Below are positions 8,556-18,784 of a stretch of DNA of 64,000 bases, piece by piece. The first letter of the stretch is position 1. Each line of letters opens with the position of its first letter. The stretch is from Streptomyces kronopolitis (GTDB lineage Bacteria; Actinomycetota; Actinomycetes; Streptomycetales; Streptomycetaceae). A program made the position numbers and the translations under genes. The stretch spans positions 62,001 through 126,000 of the forward strand of contig NZ_BMND01000007.1 of NCBI RefSeq assembly GCF_014646275.1, given 5' to 3'. The notes below the pieces were generated by a model. The model saw only the letters and a program-made list of their open reading frames with translations. It had not been told where the DNA came from and made no database searches.

Positions 8556-9140
8556 GTGAGCGGGCACCGTTCCGTCGCGGACACGGAGAAGGCGGTCCGA
8601 GCCAAGATCGCGGACATCCCCCTTCGCCATGAGCAGATGGCCGCGGTGGCGAACATCTACCGCGCCGCGGCCGCAGTACGCCAGCACTTCGAGAACTCCG
8701 TGCTGCGCGACGCCGAGCTGACCTGGACCGCCTTCGTCGTGCTGTGGGTGGTCTGGGCCGGCGGCGAGCGGGAGACCCGCCAGGTGGCGCAGGAGGCGGG
8801 CATCTCCAAGGGCACGCTCACCGGCGTGGCCCGCACCCTGCAGAGCCGTGGCCTGCTGGAGCGCAAACCCCACCCGGCCGACGGACGGCTCGCGCTGCTC
8901 GCGCCCACCCCCGAGGGGGAGCGGCTGATGGCCCGGATCCTCCCGGAGTTCAACGCCGAAGAGGTCTTCGTCACCGAGGCGTTGAGCGATGACGAGGCCC
9001 TGGACCTGGCGGATCTGCTGCGCCGGGTCGTGGTGCAGGTCGAGACCCGCGGCGCGGAGCGGCGGCTGGAGCTGCTGGACGGCGCACAGCCCCGGCCCCG
9101 GCGCAGCGGGCGGCGCGCCAAGGGGCAGGGCGCTCCGTAG
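8556..9140 (+). CDS. MarR-family transcriptional regulator
   Basis: 194 residues. Two adjacent GTGs at 8553 and 8556; the second is preferred because GAGGTGAT lies about 7 nt upstream. The winged helix-turn-helix spans about residues 45-130 (LTWTAFVVLWVVW, QVAQEAGISKGTLTGVARTL, RGLLERKPHPADGRLALLA wing), flanked by the dimerisation helices. The tail is rich in Arg. MarR proteins usually repress neighbouring genes and respond to phenolics or oxidants; here the only neighbour downstream is ppdK after a 572-bp gap, so the target is not evident. Confidence 0.85.
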   Translation: MSGHRSVADTEKAVRAKIADIPLRHEQMAAVANIYRAAAAVRQHFENSVLRDAELTWTAFVVLWVVWAGGERETRQVAQEAGISKGTLTGVARTLQSRGLLERKPHPADGRLALLAPTPEGERLMARILPEFNAEEVFVTEALSDDEALDLADLLRRVVVQVETRGAERRLELLDGAQPRPRRSGRRAKGQGAP

Positions 9141-9712
9141 GGGACGGGGCGGGAACCCGCGGCCGAGGACTATGGCCCGATCCTGACACCGGGTGCCCCG
9201 TGGTGCGGCGAGGACAGGACGGAGAGAGCGGTCGAGAGCGGGGCAGATCCGGACCAACGGGCGGCCGGGGTGCGGGGCGACCGGCCCGCCGTACGCGCGC
9301 GGCCCCGCGCCTCGGTGGACGCATTCCTTGATCACGTAGCCCGCGAAGGGGTCCAAATGATGGAACCCGGTCACACATGAGCGCGTGATTCTCGCCACCC
9401 CTGATAGGGGGTGCGCTCAGATGAGCACCTCGCGCAGGGCTCCATCTCTCCAATGGTGGCACCGGGTGCCACGCTTGATCCGTTCGAGTGATGAACACAA
9501 GTGTTGCTGTGGGTAGCACACTTTCAAGATTTCACTACGCACCGGAGTGGTGCATTCAGGTAATGAAGTGTGCGCCAAACGCATGATCACTTTCGATCTG
9601 GTGGCGGACGACTGGTTACACGGGTATGTCGACCAAGTGGACGTACCCATACGCCTTCGATCTGGGTATGTTCCTCGCCGTCAGGGCAGCCCGTCGGCGA
9701 GGAGTCAGTGCC
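9141..9712. other. 572-bp regulatory gap upstream of ppdK
   Basis: No gene seen. GC content is clearly lower than in flanking genes. Dyads: TGGCACC-G-GGTGCCA at 9457-9471, and an inverted repeat of GGGTATGTC (9622-9630) with GACGTACCC (9640-9648), one mismatch. The ppdK leader hairpin is listed separately. A long, structured, AT-rich leader suggests multi-input control of ppdK. Confidence 0.5.
9673..9704 (+). promoter_or_regulatory. Hairpin overlapping the ppdK ribosome binding site
   Basis: CCTCGCCG at 9673-9680 pairs perfectly with CGGCGAGG at 9695-9702 around a 14-nt loop. The right arm includes the first bases of the AGGAG Shine-Dalgarno (9700-9704) for the GTG at 9713. Folding would partly hide the ribosome site. 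Confidence 0.55.
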
Positions 9713-12448
<2,736 letters not shown>

Positions 12449-12454
12449 CCGACC

Positions 12455-12489
12455 GGTCACCGCGGGCGCCGCGCGCGCCCGCGGTGACC
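12455..12489 (+). terminator. ppdK terminator hairpin
   Basis: GGTCACCGCGGGCGC at 12455-12469 pairs perfectly with 12475-12489 around a 5-nt loop, starting 7 nt after the ppdK stop. There is no T-run, which is common for Streptomyces terminators. Confidence 0.7.
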
Positions 12490-12559
12490 GCACACACCAC
12501 CGGAGCCGCCGGCCGGGCACCAAACCCTCACCGCCCGGCTGTCGGCTCCGGCACCGAAA

Positions 12560-12592
12560 GAGGGCGGCACCTGTGCGGAGGTGCCGCCCTCG
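12560..12592 (+). terminator. 33-bp hairpin element, copy 1
   Basis: Arms GAGGGCGGCACC (12560-12571) and GGTGCCGCCCTC (12580-12591). The whole 33 bp is repeated base for base at 14228-14260. Probable terminator; no T-run. Confidence 0.7.
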
Positions 12593-12865
12593 GTGGTGTG
12601 CGGGGCAAAGCGGGGGCGGCGCGGGGGAGTTGAAGAGGAGCCCGGGGTTCCCCGTCGGGTAGATCACAGAAAAACCTGCGGGAAAGCGGGCAACTGCTCG
12701 GCCTTGCCCCGGTTTGCCCGTCCGGGGTGCGAAGGGGGCCGCCCGTGGCCGGTGCATTTTCCGTTGCTGTGGGGCCGTATGTCGGTCATAAGATCACATG
12801 CATCCCGCACGCATGAGCGATGCCCGTGCGGCGGACTCTCCTTACTTCCCTCGGGAAAGGCACCA

Positions 12866-14134
12866 GTGAACCTTCGCCGTACCCTCGCGACCGCCGCCGT
12901 CGCCGCCGTGACCGCACCGGCCGTCCTGCTCTCCGCGGGCTCCGCGTTCGCCGCCCCGAAGGCCCCGGCGCAGACCCGGCAGCAGCCGACCTTCGCCGAG
13001 CTCAAGAAGGCCGCCGCCGACGCGGAGAAGGCGTACGAGGACGCGGTCGCCGCCGAGAAGGCCGGGCGCGCGAAGATCGACGCCACCATGAACGCCCTGG
13101 ACCAGGACACCCATCCGCTCAAGGCGGCCGTGCTCGCCGCGGACAAGGCGGTCAAGGCCGCCGACGCCGCCAAGGCGGCGGCCGACCGGGCCGTCACGGA
13201 CGCCAGGGCCGCCCTGGACGCGGCCACCGACGAGGCCGGGAAGGCCAAGGCGCAGGAGGCGCTCGACGCGGCCGAGGCCGAGGCCACGCACGCCGCCGAT
13301 GCCAAGGCGAACGCGGACCGCGCGCGCAAGGTGGCCCGGGACGCGTGGGACGACGCCCGGGTCGCGGCCCTCCGGGAGTGGGGCAGGGTCCAGAAGGCCG
13401 CGGTCGACGCCCGTGTGGCCAAGGAGGCGGCCGACAAGGCGCTGGCCGCCGCGAGCGACTGCGTCCGCGTGCCGGGCCTGACCGTCCTCGCGAAGCACCT
13501 GCCGGCGAAGGTGGTCGCCGGCACCACGGTCGACTTCTCCTTCACGGTGGCCAACGCGACCGACCGCACGCTGGACGTGGACCCGTTCGTGTTCTTCCGG
13601 CTGCTCGCCAAGAACGACCAGCAGCACTTCATCAAGGTGCAGTGGTCCGACGGCTCCGACTGGCGGACGCTGGCGACCGACGGCTCCCACATCGCCCCCG
13701 TCACGGCCATGAAGCCCGGCGCCCACACCGACGTGAAGCTGCGGATGGCCCTCGGGGCGAAGACCCCGGCCACCAAGGCCCTCGCCCTCTTCGCGGGCGA
13801 CGCCTCCGACGCGTACCACCCGTGCATCCTCGGCCCCATGAAGCGCTACGACTTCGCGGTGCTGCCGGCCGGCAGCAAGCCCGGCACGGTCGGTGACGCG
13901 AAGCCCGGCAAGGCCGCGGACCGGGACCGTCCGGCGTCGAAGCCGCAGGGGGTCGCGCCGCAGGGCGCGCACGCCGAGCCGGCGTCGGCCCCGGCGACCG
14001 GCGGCAGCCTGGCCGCGACCGGTTCCTCGCCCGCCGTGCCGCAGCTGGGTCTGGCGGGCGGCGCCGCCGTACTGCTCGGTGCCGGGGCGGTCGTCGCCGC
14101 GCGCCGTCACCGCGGGGCCGGGAGCGCCAACTGA
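12866..14134 (+). CDS. Cell-wall-anchored coiled-coil protein with LAXTG sortase signal
   Basis: 422 residues from GTG 12866-12868 with GGAAAGG 5 nt upstream. Signal peptide of about 30 residues (LRRTLATAAVAAV ... SAFAAP). Residues about 45-200 are an Ala/Lys/Asp/Glu-rich helical stalk, probably coiled coil, followed by a folded region with a beta-rich look (VVAGTTVDFSFTVANATDR) to about 330, then a Pro/Ala/Lys linker. Residues 382-386 are LAATG, followed by a hydrophobic helix and a basic tail (AARRHRG): the class E sortase signal used in Streptomyces. The role is unknown; a surface display stalk is likely. It stands alone, bracketed by two identical 33-bp hairpins. Confidence 0.8.
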   Translation: MNLRRTLATAAVAAVTAPAVLLSAGSAFAAPKAPAQTRQQPTFAELKKAAADAEKAYEDAVAAEKAGRAKIDATMNALDQDTHPLKAAVLAADKAVKAADAAKAAADRAVTDARAALDAATDEAGKAKAQEALDAAEAEATHAADAKANADRARKVARDAWDDARVAALREWGRVQKAAVDARVAKEAADKALAAASDCVRVPGLTVLAKHLPAKVVAGTTVDFSFTVANATDRTLDVDPFVFFRLLAKNDQQHFIKVQWSDGSDWRTLATDGSHIAPVTAMKPGAHTDVKLRMALGAKTPATKALALFAGDASDAYHPCILGPMKRYDFAVLPAGSKPGTVGDAKPGKAADRDRPASKPQGVAPQGAHAEPASAPATGGSLAATGSSPAVPQLGLAGGAAVLLGAGAVVAARRHRGAGSAN

Positions 14135-14545
14135 GCTGAGCGGGCTCCGGGTTGCGGGAGCGCCTGCCGTACGGCCCACGACACGTGGAGGGCCCGTCGG
14201 TCCGGTGTTCCCGCAGGACATCCGAACGAGGGCGGCACCTGTGCGGAGGTGCCGCCCTCGCCTTTCTCCGGACTCCCCCCTCGGGAGCTGCCGTCACCCC
14301 GGTCGGCGCGGGGTGCGGCCTTCAACGGGGCTGGCGAGCGGCCGGTTCCTTGCCCATCACCCCCCACGGGATCGAGCAATCCGGTCCGTCCGCGCCGCCG
14401 TCGAATTGAGTACAAGCATTCCCGCCGGCCGCCCGGTGGCGCGAGCACTTTCAAGTCTGGCCAAAAGGGCATGGTAACCGCGCGTGTTGGCGTGCATACT
14501 CAGGCGTGCCGGGGGCCGACTGAGGAAACCAGAGGTGGGGGTTCG
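14135..14545. other. 411-bp gap upstream of the DUF5937-like regulator
   Basis: Contains the second copy of the 33-bp hairpin (14228-14260) and a mildly AT-rich promoter region. An in-frame ATG at 14471 could extend the downstream gene but has no ribosome site. No other gene seen. Confidence 0.45.
14228..14260 (+). terminator. 33-bp hairpin element, copy 2
   Basis: Identical over 33 bp to 12560-12592 (12-nt arms, 8-nt loop) and followed by CCTTTCT. Lies 93 bp after the surface-protein stop; the probable terminator of that gene. Confidence 0.75.
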
Positions 14546-15547
14546 GTGTTACGCGTCCATTTCAGTGGACTCGATCTGGCCCGTGTGCGCATTGCGGCAC
14601 GCCCGGACGCACTGTGGGAGACCGTCTTAAGCTTTCACCGGCTGCGCGACCGACGGGACGATTCGGCGTTCGGCAAATGGCGATCGGAAACACGTGGAAG
14701 GTTGAATGGCGAAGCGCGTCTGCTGGCACCCCTGGTGCCCACGCGCGGCTATTTCCCTGATTTCCTGACGCCCGCCGAAGGCCTGCTCGGCATGACGGAC
14801 GCGCTCGCCGCGCTCCGCGAGACCCCGGCCGTCCGGCTGCACGAGGAACTCACCCGGCTCGCCGCCGCGTCCCGCCCGTTCCCGTCGTGGATACGGGAGT
14901 TGGCGGAGGGCGACACCCGTGTCCTGGGCCGGCTCGCCGGGCTTCTCCAACGCTATTACGAGGCGGCCGTCGCCCCGTACTGGCCGCGCGTGCAGGGCCG
15001 AATAGAGGCCGACCGGGCCACCCGCGGCCGGGCGCTGCTCGACGGCGGGGCGGACCGGCTGCTGGCCTCGCTGCCGCCGATGATGCGCTGGCGCTCGCCG
15101 GTCCTGGAGTGCGACTACCCGGTGGACCGCGATCTCCATCTGGGCGGCCGGGGGCTGTTGCTGCTGCCGTCGTACTTCTGCCGGCGCACCCCCGTCACCT
15201 TCCACAACCCGGACCTCACGCCGGTCCTGGTGTACCCCGTGGAGCATCCGGTGGCGCGGCTGACCCCGGAGGCCCCGCCCGAGCGCTCGCTGGGCCGACT
15301 GGTCGGCCAGACCCGCTCCGCGATCCTCCAGCGGATCGGCGTCGGCTGCACCACCAGCGAACTCGCCCGCCGCGCCGATGTCTCACTGGCCTCCGCGAGT
15401 CAGCACGCGACCGTGCTGCGCGACGCCGGGCTGCTGCTCACCCTGCGGCAGGGCAACGCCGTGCTGCACACCCTCACCCCGCTGGGCGCCGCCCTGCTGC
15501 GCGGCGCGCGCTCGGTGGAGGAGGCGACGTACGAGCGGTTGCGGTGA
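14546..15547 (+). CDS. Winged-helix regulator, DUF5937/ArsR-like
   Basis: 333 residues from GTG 14546-14548 (GAGG 10 nt upstream). The long N-terminal region matches the DUF5937 type (LWETVLSFHRLRD, then an all-helical sensor). The C-terminal third is an ArsR-like winged helix (about 255-330): TRSAILQRIGVGCTTSELAR, SLASASQHATVLRDAGLLL, RQGNAVLHTLTPLG. Two leucines are encoded by TTA, codon 2 (14549-14551) and codon 28 (14627-14629), which is exceptional in a Streptomyces-like genome and implies dependence on the bldA tRNA. Codon use near the start is less GC-rich than in neighbours. The target is not evident; the convergent neighbour is the TauD-type dioxygenase. Confidence 0.8.
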   Translation: MLRVHFSGLDLARVRIAARPDALWETVLSFHRLRDRRDDSAFGKWRSETRGRLNGEARLLAPLVPTRGYFPDFLTPAEGLLGMTDALAALRETPAVRLHEELTRLAAASRPFPSWIRELAEGDTRVLGRLAGLLQRYYEAAVAPYWPRVQGRIEADRATRGRALLDGGADRLLASLPPMMRWRSPVLECDYPVDRDLHLGGRGLLLLPSYFCRRTPVTFHNPDLTPVLVYPVEHPVARLTPEAPPERSLGRLVGQTRSAILQRIGVGCTTSELARRADVSLASASQHATVLRDAGLLLTLRQGNAVLHTLTPLGAALLRGARSVEEATYERLR

Positions 15548-15603
15548 GGCGGAGCGGGCAGCCGTGACGTGAGGGCGGCGTGCGGCAGGCGCGCCGGGAC
15601 CGC

Positions 15604-16554
15604 TCAGTGGGGGCGATCGCCCGCGATGGCGACGCGTTCGGCGACCCGGCGGTGCGACCCGTAGTCGTTCACGGCATAGTGCTGGGTGGCGCGGTTGTCC
15701 CAGAACGCGATGTCCCCGGCCTGCCAGCGCCAGCGCACCTGGAACTCCGGCACCTGTGCCTGCTGGAACAACAGCCGCAACAGCCGGTCGCTCGCCGCCT
15801 CGTCGAGGCCGGTGATCCGGGTGGTGAAGGACGCGTTGACGAACAGCATCCGCCGCCCCGTCTCCGGGTGCCGGCGCACCACCGGATGCTCCACCGGCGG
15901 GAACTCGGCCTGAAATGGCGCCAGTTGAGCCGCCGTGCAGAAGCGCGCGAAGCCCGGGAGATAGTCGTGCACCGCCCGCGCCCCCTCGATGCGCTCCCTG
16001 ATTTGCCCAGGCAAATTGTCGTATGCCGCCGCCATATCGGCCCAGAGCGTGTCGCCGCCCGCGGGCGGGACCTCGCGCAGCTGCAACACCGCACCCATGG
16101 CCGGACGTTCTCGGAACGTGACATCCGTGTGCCATACGTTCTCGAACGTCGGGGCGCCGCCGGCCGCCTTGTCGAACCGTACGACATCCTTCGAATCGCC
16201 CCGCGCCAGCAACGGATTGCTCTCCAGCTGCCCCCAATTTCGCGCGAATTCGCGCTGCTCCCCGGAGGCCAGATGCTGCGCGCGGAAGAACAGCACCTTC
16301 CACTCCAGCAGCGCCCGGTTCAGCTCCGCGCGCAGCGCGCCGGACAGCGGGCGCGACAGGTCCAGTCCACGGATTTCGGCCCCGATGGTGGCTGCCTGCG
16401 GTATGACCTCGAACCGCTCGTACGGCCGCTCCGTCCAGTCGTCAGGCGTACGACGCAGGATGCGCCGCCCTTCGTACAGGCCGTCGGCGGGGATGCGGTG
16501 GGGGCGCAGGACGGGCGGCAGGGGTGCGGTCGTCGTCGGGGGTGTGGTCGTCAA
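15604..16554 (-). CDS. TauD/TfdA-family Fe(II)/2-oxoglutarate dioxygenase
   Basis: 316 residues from a TTG at 16552-16554, supported by GGAGG 6 nt upstream. The double-stranded beta-helix fold carries the iron ligands His142 and Asp144 in WHTDVTF, a distal histidine in RATQHYAVNDYG, and the 2-oxoglutarate-binding Arg in RRVAERVAI. TauD-type enzymes hydroxylate taurine, alkyl sulfonates or sulfates, herbicides or natural-product intermediates. A small ORF with adjacent cysteines and a hairpin precede it on the same strand, which could point to sulfur control. The substrate is unresolved. Confidence 0.85.
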   Translation of the reverse strand: MTTTPPTTTAPLPPVLRPHRIPADGLYEGRRILRRTPDDWTERPYERFEVIPQAATIGAEIRGLDLSRPLSGALRAELNRALLEWKVLFFRAQHLASGEQREFARNWGQLESNPLLARGDSKDVVRFDKAAGGAPTFENVWHTDVTFRERPAMGAVLQLREVPPAGGDTLWADMAAAYDNLPGQIRERIEGARAVHDYLPGFARFCTAAQLAPFQAEFPPVEHPVVRRHPETGRRMLFVNASFTTRITGLDEAASDRLLRLLFQQAQVPEFQVRWRWQAGDIAFWDNRATQHYAVNDYGSHRRVAERVAIAGDRPH

Positions 16555-16696
16555 CGGATCCTCCAGGGGCGAGGGGGAGGTGTGAAGGGTGGGGGAGCGC
16601 CGCGGGCGCGGGGATGCGGCCGTGGGGCGACCGGCGGTGGGCTGGACGGCGATGGCCAGGGGCCGGTTCGTCAGGGGTGGCCGGGGTGCGGGACCG

Positions 16697-16719
16697 GACC
16701 GTCCGTCGCGCGGACGGTC
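16697..16719 (-). terminator. Hairpin between small ORF and dioxygenase
   Basis: GACCGTCCG at 16697-16705 pairs perfectly with CGGACGGTC at 16711-16719 around TCGCG. It starts 13 nt after the stop of the small ORF and lies about 140 nt before the dioxygenase start. It may be the end of the ABC-transporter transcript, or an attenuator for the dioxygenase. Confidence 0.6.
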
Positions 16720-16732
16720 GGTGCTCAGCCGG

Positions 16733-16873
16733 TCAGGCCGTGGGGAGACAACAGGCCGGGGGAGAACCCACCCGGCCGCGGCGGCGCAGAAAGCTCATAC
16801 CGCGGGGCGCGCACTCGCCGCGGGGCGCGCGCAGGAGCGGCTCCACCTCGCGGACGTCCGACTGCGTGCTCAT
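16733..16873 (-). CDS. Candidate 46-residue leader ORF with Cys-Cys near its end
   Basis: ATG at 16871-16873, TGA at 16733-16735. The product is basic and ends SPPACCLPTA; an internal ATG would give a 21-residue form. TACGGT, a plausible -10 hexamer, ends 7 nt before the ATG, so the transcript could be leaderless. The ORF lies between the ABC permease stop and the TTG of a TauD-type dioxygenase and is followed by a perfect hairpin. Adjacent cysteines close to the stop are reminiscent of cysteine-sensing leader peptides known in actinobacteria. No family match is claimed; it could be a chance ORF. Confidence 0.4.
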   Translation of the reverse strand: MSTQSDVREVEPLLRAPRGECAPRGMSFLRRRGRVGSPPACCLPTA

Positions 16874-16909
16874 ACCACGCACCGTACCTCATACGTCGCC
16901 CGCCGACGC

Positions 16910-17746
16910 CTAGTCGTCGATCCCGCTGCGCTCCACCCCCGCGACGATGTACCGCTGGAGCAGCAGGAACACCACGACCAGCGGGGCGATGGACACCGCA
17001 GCGGCCACGAACAGCTCATGCAGATCGAGGTTCTGCGCGGTGGTGAACGTGGACAGCGCGACCTGCACCGTCCAGGACTCCTGGTCCTGCCCGATCACCA
17101 GCGGCCACAGGAAGGCGTTCCAGGCGCCGATGAAGACGAGGGTGCCGACGGCGGCGAACACCGGCCGGGCGTTGGGCACCACGATTCGCCAGTACGTCCG
17201 CCAGTAGCCGAGCCCGTCGACCCGCGCCGCGTCCTCCAGCTCCTTGGGGAAGCCCAGGAAGAACTGCCGGAAGACGAAGCAGGCGAAGGCGCTGAACAGG
17301 GTCGGGATCACCAGACCGCGCAGTGTGGAGAGCCAGCCGAGCGTCGAGACCAGCACAAAGCTCGGCACGAACGTCACGGCCGCCGGGACCATCAGCGTGC
17401 CCAGGATCGCGTAGAAGACGGCATTGGCGTGCCGGTAGGGGATGCGGGCCAGGCCGTAGCCCGCGAGGGAGGCCGGCAGCACCGTGCCGAGGGTCGTCGA
17501 CACCGCGATCAGCGTGGAGTTGAGCAGCGCCCGCCCCAGGGGGAGGTCCGGATCGCGGAAGACCTCGGTGAGGTTCGACCAGTGCAGGGAGTGCGGCAGA
17601 AAGGTCCAGTCGGGCGCCGTGATGTCCTGCTCGGTGGCCAGACCGTTGCGCACCAGGAGGTAGAAGGGGATCAGGAACAGCAGCGCCAGGGCGATCAGGA
17701 CGACCCGCCGCAGCGCACGCCCGGCCCTGGTCAGCGCGTCATGCAT
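16910..17746 (-). CDS. Sugar ABC transporter permease, MalG type
   Basis: 278 residues from ATG 17744-17746 (GGAG 5 nt before). Six membrane segments. The EAA loop that contacts the ATPase reads EDAARVDGLGYWRTYWRIVVP, with the conserved Gly, at about residue 190. MalG/AraQ-type permeases form the second half of a carbohydrate importer. It is the last gene of an operon with the MalF-type permease (27-bp gap) and the binding protein. No ATPase gene is nearby, so a shared MsiK-type ATPase is probably used, as known for Streptomyces sugar importers. Confidence 0.9.
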   Translation of the reverse strand: MHDALTRAGRALRRVVLIALALLFLIPFYLLVRNGLATEQDITAPDWTFLPHSLHWSNLTEVFRDPDLPLGRALLNSTLIAVSTTLGTVLPASLAGYGLARIPYRHANAVFYAILGTLMVPAAVTFVPSFVLVSTLGWLSTLRGLVIPTLFSAFACFVFRQFFLGFPKELEDAARVDGLGYWRTYWRIVVPNARPVFAAVGTLVFIGAWNAFLWPLVIGQDQESWTVQVALSTFTTAQNLDLHELFVAAAVSIAPLVVVFLLLQRYIVAGVERSGIDD

Positions 17747-17773
17747 GGGTGCTCCACGAGTGCTCCACGGTGC

Positions 17774-18784
17774 TCACTCCTCCTTGCGGCCGAGGCCGAA
17801 CCAGCGGGCCTGCACCACCGTCGCCACCGCGATGAGCAGGGCCAGAATCACCGCGCCCGCGCTGCCCAGCCCGAGGTTCTGATCCCGGCCGAGCGCCGTG
17901 TAATACAGGTAGACCAGGGGCGGCCGGGCGTAGGGCGGATAGCCGCGGGCGTCGCTCAGCAGGTTGTAGAACTCGTCGAAGGCCTGGAACGCGTTGATCA
18001 CCAGCAGCAGGACCACCGCCACGGAGGTGGCGCGCAACTGCGGGAAGGTGATGTGGCGGAAGGTCTGCCAGCCGGGCCGCGCCCCGTCGACCGCCGCCGC
18101 CTCGTACAGCTGCGGGGGGATCCGCTGGAGCCCGGCCAGGAACAGGATCATGTAGAACCCCGCCTGCAGCCAGAGCCGTACGGTCACGATCACCAGCCAG
18201 TACCAGGGCGGATCGGTGGTCGACAGCCAGGCGGTCTGGTCCGCGCCGAACCATCCCAGGACGGTGTTGGCCAGCCCGAACCGCACCCCGTTGAAGATCG
18301 ACAGCTTCCAGATCACCGCCGCGACGACATACGAGCAGGCCGTCGGCAGGAAGAACACCGACCGGAAGAACGCCTGGGCACGGCGCAGCCGGCCGACCAT
18401 CAGCGCCAGAGACAGCGACAGCGCGTACGTGGCCGGCACGATGAACGCGGTGAACAGCGCGAACGTGCCCAGGCTGCCGAGGAAGGACGCGTCGTGCAGC
18501 ATCGCCGTGTAGTTGCCCAGCCCGACGAAGTCCGCTCCGGACGGGCTGACCGTGTTGTGCGCGTCGAAGAAGCTGAGGTAGACGCTCCACACCAGCGGCA
18601 CATAGGTGAACAGCCCGAGCCCCAGGACGAACGGACCGACGAAGACCCAGAACCACAGGTTCCGCCGCTGGGGGCCGAGCAGCCGGGCGGCGAACGAGGG
18701 GCGCGGGTCGGCCGGTGGCGCGGCGGCCGCGGGGCGCTGCGGGGCGACGACCGCCGCCGCCACCCCCTCCGTCCCCTCCGTCAC
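17774..18784 (-). CDS. Sugar ABC transporter permease, MalF type
   Basis: 336 residues from GTG 18782-18784, which overlaps the TGA of the binding-protein gene by 4 nt (GTGA), indicating translational coupling. An Ala/Pro-rich cytoplasmic lead is followed by six membrane segments (NLWFWVFVGPFVLGLGLFTY first) and an EAA loop YEAAAVDGARPGWQTFRHIT at about residue 235. Partner of the MalG-type permease downstream. Confidence 0.9.
   Translation of the reverse strand: MTEGTEGVAAAVVAPQRPAAAAPPADPRPSFAARLLGPQRRNLWFWVFVGPFVLGLGLFTYVPLVWSVYLSFFDAHNTVSPSGADFVGLGNYTAMLHDASFLGSLGTFALFTAFIVPATYALSLSLALMVGRLRRAQAFFRSVFFLPTACSYVVAAVIWKLSIFNGVRFGLANTVLGWFGADQTAWLSTTDPPWYWLVIVTVRLWLQAGFYMILFLAGLQRIPPQLYEAAAVDGARPGWQTFRHITFPQLRATSVAVVLLLVINAFQAFDEFYNLLSDARGYPPYARPPLVYLYYTALGRDQNLGLGSAGAVILALLIAVATVVQARWFGLGRKEE

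Larger units (their letters stand above)
12449..12865. other. 417-bp gap after ppdK
   Basis: Holds the ppdK terminator hairpins at 12455-12489 and 12560-12592 and then the promoter region of the surface-protein gene. No gene recognised. Confidence 0.5.

Noticed and set aside
6717..9398. 893-residue minus-strand frame spanning dusB and the MarR gene
   Set aside because: Covers two genuine plus-strand genes and the gap between them; typical antisense open frame.
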